NCBI GenBank assembly: GCA_029856155.1
Contig: JAHQWL010000002.1
Span: 1-64,000, forward strand
Length of the DNA stretch: 64,000 nt
Direction of reading: 5' to 3'
Source: Promethearchaeia archaeon
GTDB taxonomy: Archaea > Asgardarchaeota > Lokiarchaeia > Sigyniarchaeales > SOKP01
The translations under genes and the position numbers were made by a program. Under the pieces are notes generated by a model. That model saw only the letters and a program-made list of their open reading frames with translations, searched no databases and was not told the DNA's origin. This document shows, piece by piece, positions 45,526 through 55,328 of the stretch (positions are counted from its first letter, which is position 1; every line of letters begins with the position of its first letter).

Positions 45526-46536
45526 ATGGGAATAGAAGAAGATAATAAGGAAATTATAAGTTCGATAAGAGAAAATGCTAAGAAATTACTTAGCGAGAAT
45601 CAAGTTGATGTAGTAATTGGCTATTCTGAAGGTACGGTACCTTTAAGTTCTACTCCAATTATTATTAGAAAAGCACAAGATGTAGACAAATTAACATGGA
45701 ATAATTTATGCTATATGAATTTAGCGAGATATTTAGCCCCTTTAATGCCCCAACTTTGTGATTCAGAAGGAAAATCATTGAGAATTGGAATAGTAGCTAA
45801 AGGGTGTGTAGGTAGGGCAATAAACCTTCTAGCTGTGGAGAAACAAGTTGATCTAGATAAGATAAAAATGATAGGAATTAATTGCAATGGAATTGTAAAT
45901 AGAAGTAAAATCGATATAGAAATTGGAGAAAAGGAGATTCTAGATGTTTCTATATCTGGAGATGATATTATCGTAAAAGGGATAGACTGGGAGAAAAAAT
46001 TTCCCTATAATCAATACATTAATGAACTATGTAAGGTGTGTCAAGTAAAATCTCCTTCTGCTACTGACGCAAATTGTATAGGTGAATGTCAAGAACTTGA
46101 ATCCATACATGACGAATTTTCAGATATCGCTGAATTTGAAGCTAAATCTGCTAGGGAAAAATGGGATTATATTAAAGATATTTTGCAAGTATGCACTCTA
46201 TGTTACAGTTGTCGTCAAGCATGTCCTGTATGCTACTGTAATCTTTGTTTTGTTGATCAAAATATGCCTATATGGTTTGGTAAAACCACTGAGTACCAAG
46301 ACATATTTACATTTCATTTAATTCGAGCAACACATTTAGCAGGCAGATGTGTAGCCTGTGGAGCATGCTCATCAGTATGTCCCGTTGGTATAGACTTAAA
46401 TTTTATTACAAGGAAATTGGAGAAAATCGTAAAAGAACGATTTGATTATACTTCAGGACTCGATGCTGAAACTGTTCCTCCAATGATGGATTTTGATATG
46501 AAAGATGCACAAGAATTTATGTTGGAGGAAGATTGA
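45526..46536 (+). CDS. FlxC-like [4Fe-4S] protein of the Hdr-linked oxidoreductase
   Basis: The ATG at 45526 is preceded by AAGGAG; an in-frame GTG at 45514 overlaps the previous gene. The 336-residue protein has an N-terminal alpha/beta region (VVIGYSEGTVPLSS, IGIVAKGCVGRAI) resembling the F420-dehydrogenase beta core, then Cys-rich stretches: CKVCQVKSPSATDANCIGEC, CTLCYSCRQACPVCYCNLC near 226, and CVACGACSSVCP near 280. These could hold two or three [4Fe-4S] clusters. Position and composition fit FlxC of Flx-Hdr complexes; exact orthology is not certain. Confidence 0.72.
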   Translation: MGIEEDNKEIISSIRENAKKLLSENQVDVVIGYSEGTVPLSSTPIIIRKAQDVDKLTWNNLCYMNLARYLAPLMPQLCDSEGKSLRIGIVAKGCVGRAINLLAVEKQVDLDKIKMIGINCNGIVNRSKIDIEIGEKEILDVSISGDDIIVKGIDWEKKFPYNQYINELCKVCQVKSPSATDANCIGECQELESIHDEFSDIAEFEAKSAREKWDYIKDILQVCTLCYSCRQACPVCYCNLCFVDQNMPIWFGKTTEYQDIFTFHLIRATHLAGRCVACGACSSVCPVGIDLNFITRKLEKIVKERFDYTSGLDAETVPPMMDFDMKDAQEFMLEED

Positions 46537-46552
46537 AAAGGTGAAAGAAAAA

Positions 46553-47614
46553 ATGGATCAAAAAATATTAAAAAAGGATCAAATTGGAAAACTATATAAT
46601 GAATTTGTAGGAGAGTATGATTTTTATGCTCCTATTAATGAAAAGGGAAATATAGTATTTGAAAAGATTGAAAATCCAGAAGATATTGTTTTAGATTACT
46701 TAAATTCAAAGGTTCCACCAAAATCTGTTTTATTTCCTCAAGAGGAAGTGTTATTTGAATATTCTTTAGACGAAAAAGATGTTGAAATAACGGATAGGCA
46801 GAATCTAGATCAAAAGATCTTGATTTTTGGAATTCGACCTTGTGATGCTTATAGTTTTGAATTAATGGCTAATTTCTTTTCATTTCATGGAGATTGGGAA
46901 GATGAGATTTATCTGAAGAAAAAAGAAAATTCAACTCTTATCGGTATCGGTTGTAATACTCCAAGAAGTACATGTTTTTGTACCTCGGTGGGTGGAAATC
47001 CGTTTAAAAAAGAAGATATGGATATTTTCCTAACTGATTTAGGAGAAACGTATTTAGTTGAAGTAATCAGTGATAAAGGTAAAGAGATGGTTCAAAAGTT
47101 ATCATGGCTTTCTGATGCATCTAAGAATGATTTGAAAAAAGCTGAAGAATTAGCAAAAAAAGCCGAAGAATCAATAACTACAATAATAGATATTGATACT
47201 GTTGTAAAAAATTTAGAAACAAATTTTGAACACCCTGTATGGGATGAAATCAGTGAATCATGTATAGGTTGTGGTTCATGTGTTTACTTATGCCCCACCT
47301 GTACATGTTTTGACGTTATTGATGAGACCGATCACTATAATAATCGAGGAAGAAGAATTAGAATCTGGGATACTTGTCAATCTTGTCTCTATACATTAGA
47401 AACGAGTGGTCATAATCCTCGAGATACTAAGATTCAACGCTGTCGAAACCGAATTATGCATAAATTTAGTTATTATCCAACAAATTATGATTTATTAGGA
47501 TGTGTTGGCTGTGGCAGATGTGTTGCTGTTTGCCCTGCTAATAATGACCTTCGAGTAATATTAAACAAAATAAAAAATATAGAAAAAAAGGAGGATGAGA
47601 AAGTAGTTGCCTAA
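46553..47614 (+). CDS. FlxB / sulfhydrogenase-beta-like [4Fe-4S] protein
   Basis: The start chosen is the ATG at 46553, with GGTGA eight bases upstream; longer in-frame starts overlap the previous gene. At 353 residues it matches the AsrA/HydB/FlxB group: FGIRPCDAYSFELM near 90, GCNTPRSTCFCTSVGGNPF near 130, then two cluster motifs, CIGCGSCVYLCPTCTCFDV near 247 and CVGCGRCVAVCP near 328, separated by WDTCQSC. In this group the protein passes electrons between a flavin subunit and a partner enzyme. It overlaps the next gene by 8 bases. Confidence 0.83.
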   Translation: MDQKILKKDQIGKLYNEFVGEYDFYAPINEKGNIVFEKIENPEDIVLDYLNSKVPPKSVLFPQEEVLFEYSLDEKDVEITDRQNLDQKILIFGIRPCDAYSFELMANFFSFHGDWEDEIYLKKKENSTLIGIGCNTPRSTCFCTSVGGNPFKKEDMDIFLTDLGETYLVEVISDKGKEMVQKLSWLSDASKNDLKKAEELAKKAEESITTIIDIDTVVKNLETNFEHPVWDEISESCIGCGSCVYLCPTCTCFDVIDETDHYNNRGRRIRIWDTCQSCLYTLETSGHNPRDTKIQRCRNRIMHKFSYYPTNYDLLGCVGCGRCVAVCPANNDLRVILNKIKNIEKKEDEKVVA

Positions 47615-48446
47615 TCCTTATATTCCTTATCTTACAAAAGTAAAATCGATAGTTTCGGAAAATAAAGTGAATGATATTAAAACTATTGAATTAGAATTTA
47701 AAAAGGAAGAAGAATACAAGAAATTTGACTATATACCAGGACAATTTGCCGAAATTAGTTTAATAGGGAGAGGGGAATGTCCAATAGGAATTGCCTCATC
47801 ACCAACAGAAGAAGGAACCCTCAAATTCACCATTAAAAAGATGGGAACGGTAACTAGTAGGTTTCATAACTGTGAAATTGGAGACGTTGTAGGAGTGAGG
47901 GGCCCTTGTGGAAATGGCTGGCCAGTTGACGATATGAAAGGCAAAAATATTGTAGTCATTGGAGGAGGATTTGCATTCTCCACTCTAAGATCATTAGTAA
48001 TTTATTTACTAGATGAGAAACATCGAAAAGATTATGGGGATATTACCGTAATTTATGGAAACCGTGACCCTGGAGAAGTATTATATCAAGATATATTAGA
48101 AGAATGGAAAAAACGAGACGATATAAAGGTAGTTTTAACTATTGACCGTGAAGCCGAAGGATGGACTGAAGAGGTAGGATTTGTTGCACCTATCGTTAAA
48201 AAGGTTGCTCCAAGTTCTGATAACGCTGTTGCGGTTATCTGTGGACCACCAATAATGATTAAAACAACGATCGCAGTTATGGAAGAACTAAGTTGGAAAG
48301 ATGAACAAATCTTAAATAGTTTAGAAATGCGAATGAAGTGCGGAATTGGTAAATGTGGAAGGTGTAATATAGGTAATAAATTTGTTTGTGTTGATGGTCC
48401 TGTCTTTTCTCTTGCTGAACTCAAAAAAATGCCCAATGAATATTAA
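47607..48446 (+). CDS. FlxA / sulfhydrogenase-gamma-like FAD- and NAD(P)H-binding subunit
   Basis: The 279-residue protein starts at a TTG, overlapping the previous gene. It is a ferredoxin-NADP reductase fold: an FAD-binding barrel with YIPGQFAEIS near 47, GVRGPCGNGWPV near 100, the nucleotide-binding segment KNIVVIGGGFAFSTLRSL near 113, and CGPPIMIKTT near 210. The end has a [2Fe-2S] motif of the dihydroorotate-dehydrogenase-B type (MRMKCGIGKCGRCN, then FVCVDGPVF). It is the likely site where NADH or NADPH enters the Hdr complex. Confidence 0.87.
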   Translation: MPNPYIPYLTKVKSIVSENKVNDIKTIELEFKKEEEYKKFDYIPGQFAEISLIGRGECPIGIASSPTEEGTLKFTIKKMGTVTSRFHNCEIGDVVGVRGPCGNGWPVDDMKGKNIVVIGGGFAFSTLRSLVIYLLDEKHRKDYGDITVIYGNRDPGEVLYQDILEEWKKRDDIKVVLTIDREAEGWTEEVGFVAPIVKKVAPSSDNAVAVICGPPIMIKTTIAVMEELSWKDEQILNSLEMRMKCGIGKCGRCNIGNKFVCVDGPVFSLAELKKMPNEY

Positions 48447-48496
48447 ATTAACTCTTATAATAATTTTTTAACATAAATAGAAAATAGGTAAAAAAA

Positions 48497-49606
48497 ATGA
48501 CTGTTAAAGCAGTTTCAAAAACATTTGAAGATTTAATAATAGAGGTCCATGAAAAAGGATTATGTGGAGAATGTGGTGGATGTGTTAGTTTTTGTTCAGC
48601 CGGGGATATTAAAGCTATTGAAATGTCAGAATCAGGACCCCCTAAATATATAAACAAAGACAAGTGTCTTAAGTGTGGTATTTGTTATTTTATATGTCCT
48701 CAAACTCATGTCCTTAATGATCAGTTAAATAAAAAATTTAATTATGATCCTCCTATAGGAAATCAGCTAAAAATAGCTTCTTGTCATGCTTCATCTGAAG
48801 AAATTAGAAAAAGAGCAACTGATGGTGGAGTGGTCACAGCAATTTTAAACTATTTATTAGATAATAAGTTAATTGATGGAGCAGTAGTCTGTAAAAGGAA
48901 AGGTCCTTTTAATCGGGTTTCATTTTTAGCAACAAATAAAGAAGATTTAATTGAAGCTTCTGGTTCTCATTTTGACTTTTCTAGCCAAGTAGTTGGATTA
49001 GAAAAATATAACACATTCATAGCTGCTAATATAGAGCTGAAAAAAGTCAGGAGTTCTGACTTATTAAATCTAGCTGTTGTCGGCACTCCATGTCAAATTA
49101 ATTCAATTAGAAAAATGCAAGAATTAAGTATTCTACCCGCCCATATTGTTAAGTATACATTTGGTCTGTTTTGTTATCTGAACTTCTCATTCAATGATGA
49201 AGATAGGAAAAAACTCGAAGAAAAATTCAATTTTTCATTTGAAGATGTTGAAAGTATGAACGTGCGAGAAGATCTTATATTATACTTTAAAAATGGAAAT
49301 ACTTTGAAAATTCCATTTTCAGATTTACATGATATTGGAAGACCAGCTTGTTATGCATGTCCTGATTTTTCCAACATATATGCTGATATTTCTTTTGGTG
49401 GCCTTGGTTCACCAGAAAAATTAACGACTGCAATAATTAGGACAAAAATTGGTGAAAAAGTCTATAATAATGCTCTAAATAAAGGATACATAAAAGAACC
49501 TATTGAGTTAAATAGACCAAATAATAAAATGGAATTGTTGGCTAAAGTAAAGGAATGGAGCAATAAGAAACTCGAAAGAGCAGAAAAAACTTTAAAGAAT
49601 AAATAG
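48497..49606 (+). CDS. FrhB-like oxidoreductase subunit, copy 2
   Basis: A 369-residue paralogue of the FrhB-like protein near the operon start. It has two N-terminal ferredoxin motifs (CGECGGCVSFC near 22 and CLKCGICYFICP near 58), the TDGGVVTAILNY segment near 115, and VVGTPCQINSIRKM near 198. The middle Cys cluster is reduced to CYACPDF. It ends the operon, 50 bases after the FlxA-like gene. Two such subunits in one operon suggest either two F420/flavin entry points or different substrates. F420 use by this organism is not shown by this window. Confidence 0.83.
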   Translation: MTVKAVSKTFEDLIIEVHEKGLCGECGGCVSFCSAGDIKAIEMSESGPPKYINKDKCLKCGICYFICPQTHVLNDQLNKKFNYDPPIGNQLKIASCHASSEEIRKRATDGGVVTAILNYLLDNKLIDGAVVCKRKGPFNRVSFLATNKEDLIEASGSHFDFSSQVVGLEKYNTFIAANIELKKVRSSDLLNLAVVGTPCQINSIRKMQELSILPAHIVKYTFGLFCYLNFSFNDEDRKKLEEKFNFSFEDVESMNVREDLILYFKNGNTLKIPFSDLHDIGRPACYACPDFSNIYADISFGGLGSPEKLTTAIIRTKIGEKVYNNALNKGYIKEPIELNRPNNKMELLAKVKEWSNKKLERAEKTLKNK

Positions 49607-49650
49607 AACTTTAAAACTTGACTCTGTACTTGGATTAAAGCTCTCTTCTT

Positions 49651-49800
49651 TTATATCTGACTTTTTTTATATTGATTTATTATCCGATTCAGATTTAGGG
49701 TTTTCTGTTTTTCTAAATAACGTTTTTTAATAGGCGCTTGTCTATATTGTCTGAAATATTCCCACACTTCACGCTTCATTTCTAATGTTTCAGTCTTCAT
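49651..49800 (-). CDS. Possible 49-residue basic small protein
   Basis: Reading the minus strand from an ATG at 49800 gives a Lys/Arg/Gln-rich, helical-looking peptide starting MKTETLEMKREVWEYFRQY and ending KKSQI. It lies 98 bases downstream of the next minus-strand gene, so it could be co-transcribed. No family is recognised and the short length makes chance possible. Confidence 0.3.
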   Translation of the reverse strand: MKTETLEMKREVWEYFRQYRQAPIKKRYLEKQKTLNLNRIINQYKKSQI

Positions 49801-49898
49801 CTTAATAAATATTTTTAATTCTTTTCTTATTGAATAAAAAATGAAGTACCAGTTATTTATTATATTTTTAGTCCAATTTTTAAGATTGATATTTAACT

Positions 49899-50873
49899 CT
49901 ATATTTCAAAGATATTTCCAGTATTATAGATAGTACTATCCAATTCGAGAATAATTTGTCCTCCCGAAGCTATTTTGATAGCATAGTTTATACCCTCTAA
50001 GACTCTATGCATCATAAATTCATAGGCTCTAAAACAGTCATCAAGTTGCGACATACGTTTTTCAGCATAACATTGTGAGATTGCAGGAATTAATTCTGGA
50101 ATGAAATCCTGACTTATCATCATTTCTTCTACATCAATCATTGCCTCAGCTGTGGTTATAAATGGTTTATAAACATCCATTTGAGCAAACATTACTCTAC
50201 AAACAAAAATAGAAGCTTTAATCTCTTTCATAATAAACTTAATCCTATTTTTATCATCAAGATACTTTTTAAAAGTAATAGCGTTGATTATATCTTCATT
50301 TGTTATAATTTTAGATGTATCCATTAATTTACTCACTCTCTCTGACATTCTCTTTGAAGATAACATTAATTTAAGATTCATTATATTCTTCTCATAATAA
50401 TCCTCATAAAAAGAGGAAAGAAATTTATGGGCTCCCAAATGCTCTTTATCTTCAGATATTTCCAAGTTATATTTTTTCTCTTTAAATTTGTCCATAAAAT
50501 TCTTAATAATTAAGAACTTCAATTTTAAACGATGCAAAGCTAAAAATAAACATAATCTTGTTTTTGTATACGCCTCCACATTCCCCATCCTAAACCTATC
50601 GTGATGATCTCTTTCATACATAACAATTGGTTTCAGCTTACTTACAATAACATCGATAAAATATTCAATGATGTGTTCAAGTGGTTCGCAATCTATTACT
50701 CGAAATTTTTCTATTAATTTTTCGCTTGATGGTTGACTTTCTGGTAATTCCTTGATTTCATCATAATTATAATATTCCAGAAAAAGAGAAGTAAAGGCTT
50801 CCATTTCTAAGACTGTTCGACAAGGAATAAAAACCTTGTTTAAATCATATAAGATAGTTCCACTTTCGGGCAT
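49899..50873 (-). CDS. Helical protein of unknown function, upstream of actin
   Basis: The protein has 324 residues, predicted mainly alpha-helical, with no membrane segment or known motif. Features are a HDRFRMGNVEAYTKTRLCLFL helix near 95 with a His pair just before it, a long charged helix region (about 120-215), and a C-terminal beta-like ending ILELDSTIYNTGNIFEI. I do not recognise it. It is transcribed away from the actin gene with a 466-base gap between the two starts, so the pair may share a divergent control region. A role in the cytoskeleton would be a guess from position only. Confidence 0.72.
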   Translation of the reverse strand: MPESGTILYDLNKVFIPCRTVLEMEAFTSLFLEYYNYDEIKELPESQPSSEKLIEKFRVIDCEPLEHIIEYFIDVIVSKLKPIVMYERDHHDRFRMGNVEAYTKTRLCLFLALHRLKLKFLIIKNFMDKFKEKKYNLEISEDKEHLGAHKFLSSFYEDYYEKNIMNLKLMLSSKRMSERVSKLMDTSKIITNEDIINAITFKKYLDDKNRIKFIMKEIKASIFVCRVMFAQMDVYKPFITTAEAMIDVEEMMISQDFIPELIPAISQCYAEKRMSQLDDCFRAYEFMMHRVLEGINYAIKIASGGQIILELDSTIYNTGNIFEI

Positions 50874-51339
50874 ATATAAAACTCCGTTTTAATCAAATTT
50901 ATGAATTATGAGAAAAAACCCTCATTATTATCAAGTAATATTTAGATCTTTCATCAATAATAAGTTTATTATAGAATTTTCAATAGAAAATTTACTATAT
51001 TTTCTATTTTTGTTTTCAAAATTGTTATATCAAAATAAACTAATTGAAGTTGAACATAAAATTTGTTGTCCTAAACGACTAAAAATTGACTAAATTTGTA
51101 CATATACTTAAAAGCGATTTTACATACATTTATAATGATTTTTTGTTTTGTATTCAAAAAATTTATAAAGAAGTTTCTTTATTATTATGTTAATTTTAAT
51201 CTTGAAATTTATCAATTTACCGATAAATAATAAGGAAAAAATTGACAATAAATTTTTTAAAAAAATAGTTAAAATAATATAATCGAAGAAATTAACCGAA
51301 TAAAAAAAAATAATTAAAATTAAGAGCTGAATTAGAAAA
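50874..51339. promoter_or_regulatory. 466-base divergent region between the helical protein and actin
   Basis: No supported gene; a 61-codon plus-strand frame at 50908 is AT-rich and looks like noise. The last 130 bases before actin are extremely A/T-rich with A-tracts, which could hold a strong promoter and a long mRNA leader. No palindrome stands out and a TATA element cannot be fixed by eye. Confidence 0.3.
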
Positions 51340-52485
51340 ATGGCAGAGGAAGAAAGCTTTTTGAACGCAAAAGCCCTGGTTGTAGACAATGGTACCGGAA
51401 TCTCCAAGAATGGATTTGCTGGTGAGGATCAACCAAGGTCGGTCTTTCCTACACTAATTGGTTATCCTAAGTATGAAAGCATCATGACTGATGTTGAACA
51501 TTATACTCGGGAATATTATATTGGTGAAGAAGCTATGCAATTAAAAGGCGTTTTAAAGTTAATGTTCCCTGTTGAACATGGTATCATTGAAGACTGGACT
51601 GCAATGGAGAAAATCTGGCACTATACCTTTTATACTGACTTGCGTATCGATCCAAGTGAACATCCAGTACTTTTGACTGAAGCACCATTAAATCCACGGC
51701 CAAACCGTGAAAAAATGGCTGAAATTATGTTTGAGACTTTTAATACACCTGCTCTTTATGTAGCAATGCAAGCAGTATTGAGTCTTTATGCTTCTGGTCG
51801 TACTACTGGATGTGTTATAGATATTGGTGATGGAGTTTCCCACGTTGTACCAATTTTCGAGGGATTCGCCTTAAGCCACGCTATCCAAAGAATCGATCTA
51901 GCAGGCCGAGATATTACAACGTATTTACAAAGACTTCTTCGACAAAAGGGATATTCTTTCACAACATCAGCAGAAAAAGAAATAGTTCGAGACATCAAGG
52001 AAAAATTATGCTATGTAGCAATCGATCCTGAAAAAGAAATGATGCTTTCTAAGAAAGTAGCCGGGATGGAAAAGAGTTATATGCTTCCTGATGGAGAAAC
52101 TATTAATGTTGGTGTCGAAAGATTCCTTGCTCCTGAATGTTTCTTTAATCCGAGCGTAATCGGTAAGGAATTAGAACCTCTTGATGATGTTATCGTAGGC
52201 GCCATTTCTGAATGTGATGTTGATTTACGCCGAGATCTCTATTCAAACATCGTTCTTTCGGGCGGAAGTACTATGTTCCCGGGAATAAAAGAAAGATTAA
52301 CTAAGGAAATAAAAGAGCAAATCCCAGAGAGCGTAGACGTCAAGATAATTGCCCCACCTGAGCGTATGTATTCTGTCTGGATTGGAGGTTCAATTTTGAG
52401 TTCATTAAAGACATTTCATAGGATGTGGGTAACTCGACGCGAATATAAGGAGATGGGACCACAAGTCATCCACCGATGCTTCTAA
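51340..52485 (+). CDS. Actin homologue (lokiactin type)
   Basis: The 381-residue protein is close to eukaryotic actin in length and content. The phosphate-1 loop is [21 protein letters not shown] near 14, phosphate-2 is [18 protein letters not shown] near 155, the nucleotide stretch is [13 protein letters not shown] near 305, the [19 protein letters not shown] block lies near 110, and the chain ends PQVIHRCF, like the I/V-H-R-K-C-F end of actin. The adenine-site region [19 protein letters not shown] is intact. It should bind ATP and polymerise, as shown for Asgard actins. Codons are more GC-rich than those of the neighbours, suggesting high expression. T-rich sequence follows the stop. Confidence 0.96.
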   Translation: MAEEESFLNAKALVVDNGTGISKNGFAGEDQPRSVFPTLIGYPKYESIMTDVEHYTREYYIGEEAMQLKGVLKLMFPVEHGIIEDWTAMEKIWHYTFYTDLRIDPSEHPVLLTEAPLNPRPNREKMAEIMFETFNTPALYVAMQAVLSLYASGRTTGCVIDIGDGVSHVVPIFEGFALSHAIQRIDLAGRDITTYLQRLLRQKGYSFTTSAEKEIVRDIKEKLCYVAIDPEKEMMLSKKVAGMEKSYMLPDGETINVGVERFLAPECFFNPSVIGKELEPLDDVIVGAISECDVDLRRDLYSNIVLSGGSTMFPGIKERLTKEIKEQIPESVDVKIIAPPERMYSVWIGGSILSSLKTFHRMWVTRREYKEMGPQVIHRCF

Positions 52486-52530
52486 AGCGTCATAGATTTT
52501 ACCAAAAGTCAAACGGGAATAAATTTTATA

Positions 52531-52562
52531 AGTTTTTTATTTTTCTTTTTTTATTGTATTTT
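52531..52562 (+). terminator. T-rich transcription end after actin
   Basis: A run of T tracts broken by single A or C bases follows the actin stop by about 45 bases. Archaeal polymerases end at such U-rich stretches without a hairpin. Position and length fit; no other support. Confidence 0.4.
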
Positions 52563-52640
52563 TACTGATTAGATTTAAACTAGGTCTTTCATATGTTATA
52601 AATTAATAGAGTAAAAGTTTAAGATTCATTTTTATATAAA

Positions 52641-54083
52641 ATGGAGCTAAATCCAGATTTTATAAAAGAAAAGTTAGAGCAAATAGGAAGGAGAGAAGGT
52701 CTAGCTCTTTTAAGAGAATGGATTGACAGTTCAAGTGATACAGTCATACGACAGAAAGCTCTAAAAAACTATGGTTTAATTGAAGAGGGTAGAAATTTCA
52801 AATTTTTTGAACAATTATTTCTATCCGATGAAAATCTTCAAATTAGATTAATTGCGGGACAAATTTTAAAAGATAAGTATTCGAACAATAAGAAATTGAT
52901 CTCATTGTTGGAATATACGTTAAATAAAGGTGATAACGTAGAATTGCAACTTTTTACAGTAAGAACCTTAAATTCACTAAATAGTCTAAAGGCACGAAAA
53001 GTAGTAATAGATTATCTTAAGGATTTAATTAAAAATGAATTTAGCGATAAAACTAGTAAGTTTCTTCAAAAAATCTACAACTTTAATCCTAAAGACTCCA
53101 TCCCTGAAGCCTTTCTTGAAGTATGTATTAATTTAATTTTAAATGAGTTTTATACAAAAAAATGTGGATATCATGTGACTTTAAGAAAGGGAAAAATTTA
53201 TGCATTAAATTGCGAGAGCTCTAATTTAAAAAAAATCTCTGATATTCTAGGATTAAATAGCTTGGTTGATTTAGAACATCTTCAATTAGAGCGAAACAAA
53301 CTTGAAAGTAATGATGGTATCCAAATTTTAACAAAACTGCGGACTTTAGATTTATCTTATAATAAATTAGGAGAAATTGAAAATTTAGAGAGAATAAATA
53401 ATTTAGAAGAATTAAATTTAGCGAATAATAAAATTCGTAGAATAAATAACTTAGATTCTTTACATAATTTGAAAAAATTATCTCTAAATAATAATCAAAT
53501 TAAAGAAATTAACAATTTGACTAATTTAGAAAAATTAATAGAATTAAACTTCAGCCATAATTGTATTTCAGAAATTAAAAATTTAGATCGCTTAGTGGAG
53601 TTAAATAGATTAAATCTTGCTTATAATCAAATTGAGCAAATAGGGGGACTTAATAATTTAAAAAATTTAATGTGGTTATACCTTAATGATAATAGAATTA
53701 CTCAAATTAGTAATTTGTCAGCTCTTTATAAATTGAAAGGGTTGTATCTCTCAAATAATTTAATAGAAAATATAAAATCTCTTGATAACTTAGTGAACTT
53801 AAAAAAAGTAGAACTTTCTAATAATTTGATTAAAAAAATTGATGGATTAATAACATTACATAATTTACAGGAATTATATTTGGATAACAATAATATAAAA
53901 GAATTAGAAGGCCTAGATGGCTTGCAAAATCTAATTATGTTACATTTAGGCCGAAATCAAATATCACAATTTAACAATGAAAACATAGAAAGCCTGAAAA
54001 ACCTGAATTTCTTATTTTTAAACGAGAATCCTTTAGATAATAATAGTTGGGAACAATTCAAGAAGAGATTTAAGTATCCCTGA
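52641..54083 (+). CDS. SDS22-like leucine-rich-repeat protein with HEAT-like N-terminus
   Basis: In this 480-residue protein, residues 1-160 are helical pairs that look like HEAT repeats (for example QKALKNYGLIEEG and QLFTVRTLNSLNSLKARKVV). Residues 190-470 are about twelve 22-residue leucine-rich repeats of the SDS22 class, with the recurring pattern L-x-x-L-x-L-x-x-N-x-I-x-x-I. The last repeat is capped by a LNENPLDNNSWEQFKKRF segment. No enzyme domain or membrane segment is seen. LRR and HEAT arrays bind proteins; in eukaryotes SDS22 regulates PP1 phosphatase, and a PPP phosphatase is encoded in this window, but the two need not interact. It follows the actin gene on the same strand. Confidence 0.82.
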   Translation: MELNPDFIKEKLEQIGRREGLALLREWIDSSSDTVIRQKALKNYGLIEEGRNFKFFEQLFLSDENLQIRLIAGQILKDKYSNNKKLISLLEYTLNKGDNVELQLFTVRTLNSLNSLKARKVVIDYLKDLIKNEFSDKTSKFLQKIYNFNPKDSIPEAFLEVCINLILNEFYTKKCGYHVTLRKGKIYALNCESSNLKKISDILGLNSLVDLEHLQLERNKLESNDGIQILTKLRTLDLSYNKLGEIENLERINNLEELNLANNKIRRINNLDSLHNLKKLSLNNNQIKEINNLTNLEKLIELNFSHNCISEIKNLDRLVELNRLNLAYNQIEQIGGLNNLKNLMWLYLNDNRITQISNLSALYKLKGLYLSNNLIENIKSLDNLVNLKKVELSNNLIKKIDGLITLHNLQELYLDNNNIKELEGLDGLQNLIMLHLGRNQISQFNNENIESLKNLNFLFLNENPLDNNSWEQFKKRFKYP

Positions 54084-54176
54084 GTTTAAAAGCATATTGT
54101 TATTAATAAGTTTGTATATAAGAATATCTTCTTCTCATTTAGCTATGTAAGTTTGTTAAAAATCAATCTGAACGGT

Positions 54177-54743
54177 CTATTTATTTTTTTCGAGATAGTC
54201 GTCTATCCATAATTCCATCATAACCTCGTCGATATACTCTGACTCCATAAAAAATTGTTTTTTTCTTATACCTACAACCTCAAAGCCAATCTGCGAGAAA
54301 AGATGAAGAGCTCTCTCGTTAGTTGAGAAGGTACTAAGGATTATTTTTTCTTTATTATTTAATTTCTTTGATTCTCGGATGGCAAAATCAATAAGATTCC
54401 TTCCTATGGTTAAATCTCTATACTTATCTCTTATAATGATTCCTAGAACTCCGACATGCTCAGATGCCTCCCATTCACAATTCAGTATTTCGCACTGTCC
54501 AATAATATTATAAGGTGTTTTAAGGTCGAGGTTTTCACCGACAATACAAATTTCATTTTCTTTTTTAATATTGCGATACCATGAATCTTTCTCTAATTGA
54601 GATCTCACAGGAAAAAATACGGGTAAATAAATACCCTCTTCTATTACTTCATTAAAATTATACCAAACACCATCAACATCTAATTTAGTTAAATGTTTGA
54701 TAATAATATTTTCTCCAGATTTTAATTCTAAGACCTTTTTCAT
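54177..54743 (-). CDS. GNAT-family N-acetyltransferase
   Basis: In this 188-residue protein the acetyl-CoA-binding segment is near residue 110: HVGVLGIIIRDKYRDLTIGRNLIDFAI, where the R/Q-x-x-G-x-G/A motif is modified to RDLTIGRN. The C-terminal ALHLFSQIGFEVVGIRKKQFF is the usual GNAT tail seen in RimJ/RimL-type enzymes. Substrate unknown. The start is only 27 bases from the divergent winged-helix gene start. Confidence 0.82.
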   Translation of the reverse strand: MKKVLELKSGENIIIKHLTKLDVDGVWYNFNEVIEEGIYLPVFFPVRSQLEKDSWYRNIKKENEICIVGENLDLKTPYNIIGQCEILNCEWEASEHVGVLGIIIRDKYRDLTIGRNLIDFAIRESKKLNNKEKIILSTFSTNERALHLFSQIGFEVVGIRKKQFFMESEYIDEVMMELWIDDYLEKNK

Positions 54744-54770
54744 TATTTAATAAAAAATTTTTTTAATTAT

Positions 54771-55226
54771 ATGCCTTATGGTAATAATATGGAAAATAAA
54801 AATGATAAACCATCTCAAAAAGAGAGCGAAGATAAAGATAAAGTTAATGACAAATCAAAAAAAACCGTAGCAAAAGATTTAGTTACATTAAAGCACGTCG
54901 AAGTGAAAAAACAAGAAATAAGCCCAGAAGCAAGAGATCTCGCACAAACTCTAAAGGAGCGCTATCTAGAGCATGATCAATTCGAAAGACTTTCAAATGA
55001 TGAACTTACAATCCTTGAAACATTTATGGATAAAAGATTATTTTTAGAGCGAATCGCTATAATCGCCAACCAGTCAAGAATACCTTTAGGAATCCCTGGT
55101 TTTAAAAAAGCAGAATTAGAAGAAATTCTTGAGAATTTAATTTCAAAAGGCTATATAGAATCTCAAATGGTTGGCGAAAAAAGCGTTTACTTTTTAACTG
55201 AACGAGGAAAATATCGCATTCAATAA
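54771..55226 (+). CDS. Winged-helix protein with charged N-terminal tail
   Basis: The 151-residue protein has a Lys/Asp/Glu-rich, probably disordered N-terminal third. The rest is helical and ends in a winged-helix-like unit (FKKAELEEILENLISKGYIE then a strand pair YFLTERGKYRI), similar to MarR or archaeal DNA-binding wHTH domains. The ATG at 54789 is an alternative start and would suit a leaderless message, given the T/A-rich stretch 25 bases before it. It may be a DNA-binding regulator or a protein-complex subunit. No exact family is recognised. Confidence 0.68.
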   Translation: MPYGNNMENKNDKPSQKESEDKDKVNDKSKKTVAKDLVTLKHVEVKKQEISPEARDLAQTLKERYLEHDQFERLSNDELTILETFMDKRLFLERIAIIANQSRIPLGIPGFKKAELEEILENLISKGYIESQMVGEKSVYFLTERGKYRIQ

Positions 55227-55328
55227 TTTATTTAATTTTTATAGGTTTGATCTCATTAACATTTTTCTATTCATAAAAATTCTATAAAGGAAGGTCTAGG
55301 GCCGAGATATATAATACAAAAGATAAGT

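Noticed and set aside
50908..51093. A 61-codon plus-strand frame ahead of actin
   Set aside because: Composition is Phe/Leu/Ile/Asn-rich as expected from AT-rich noise; no ribosome binding site.
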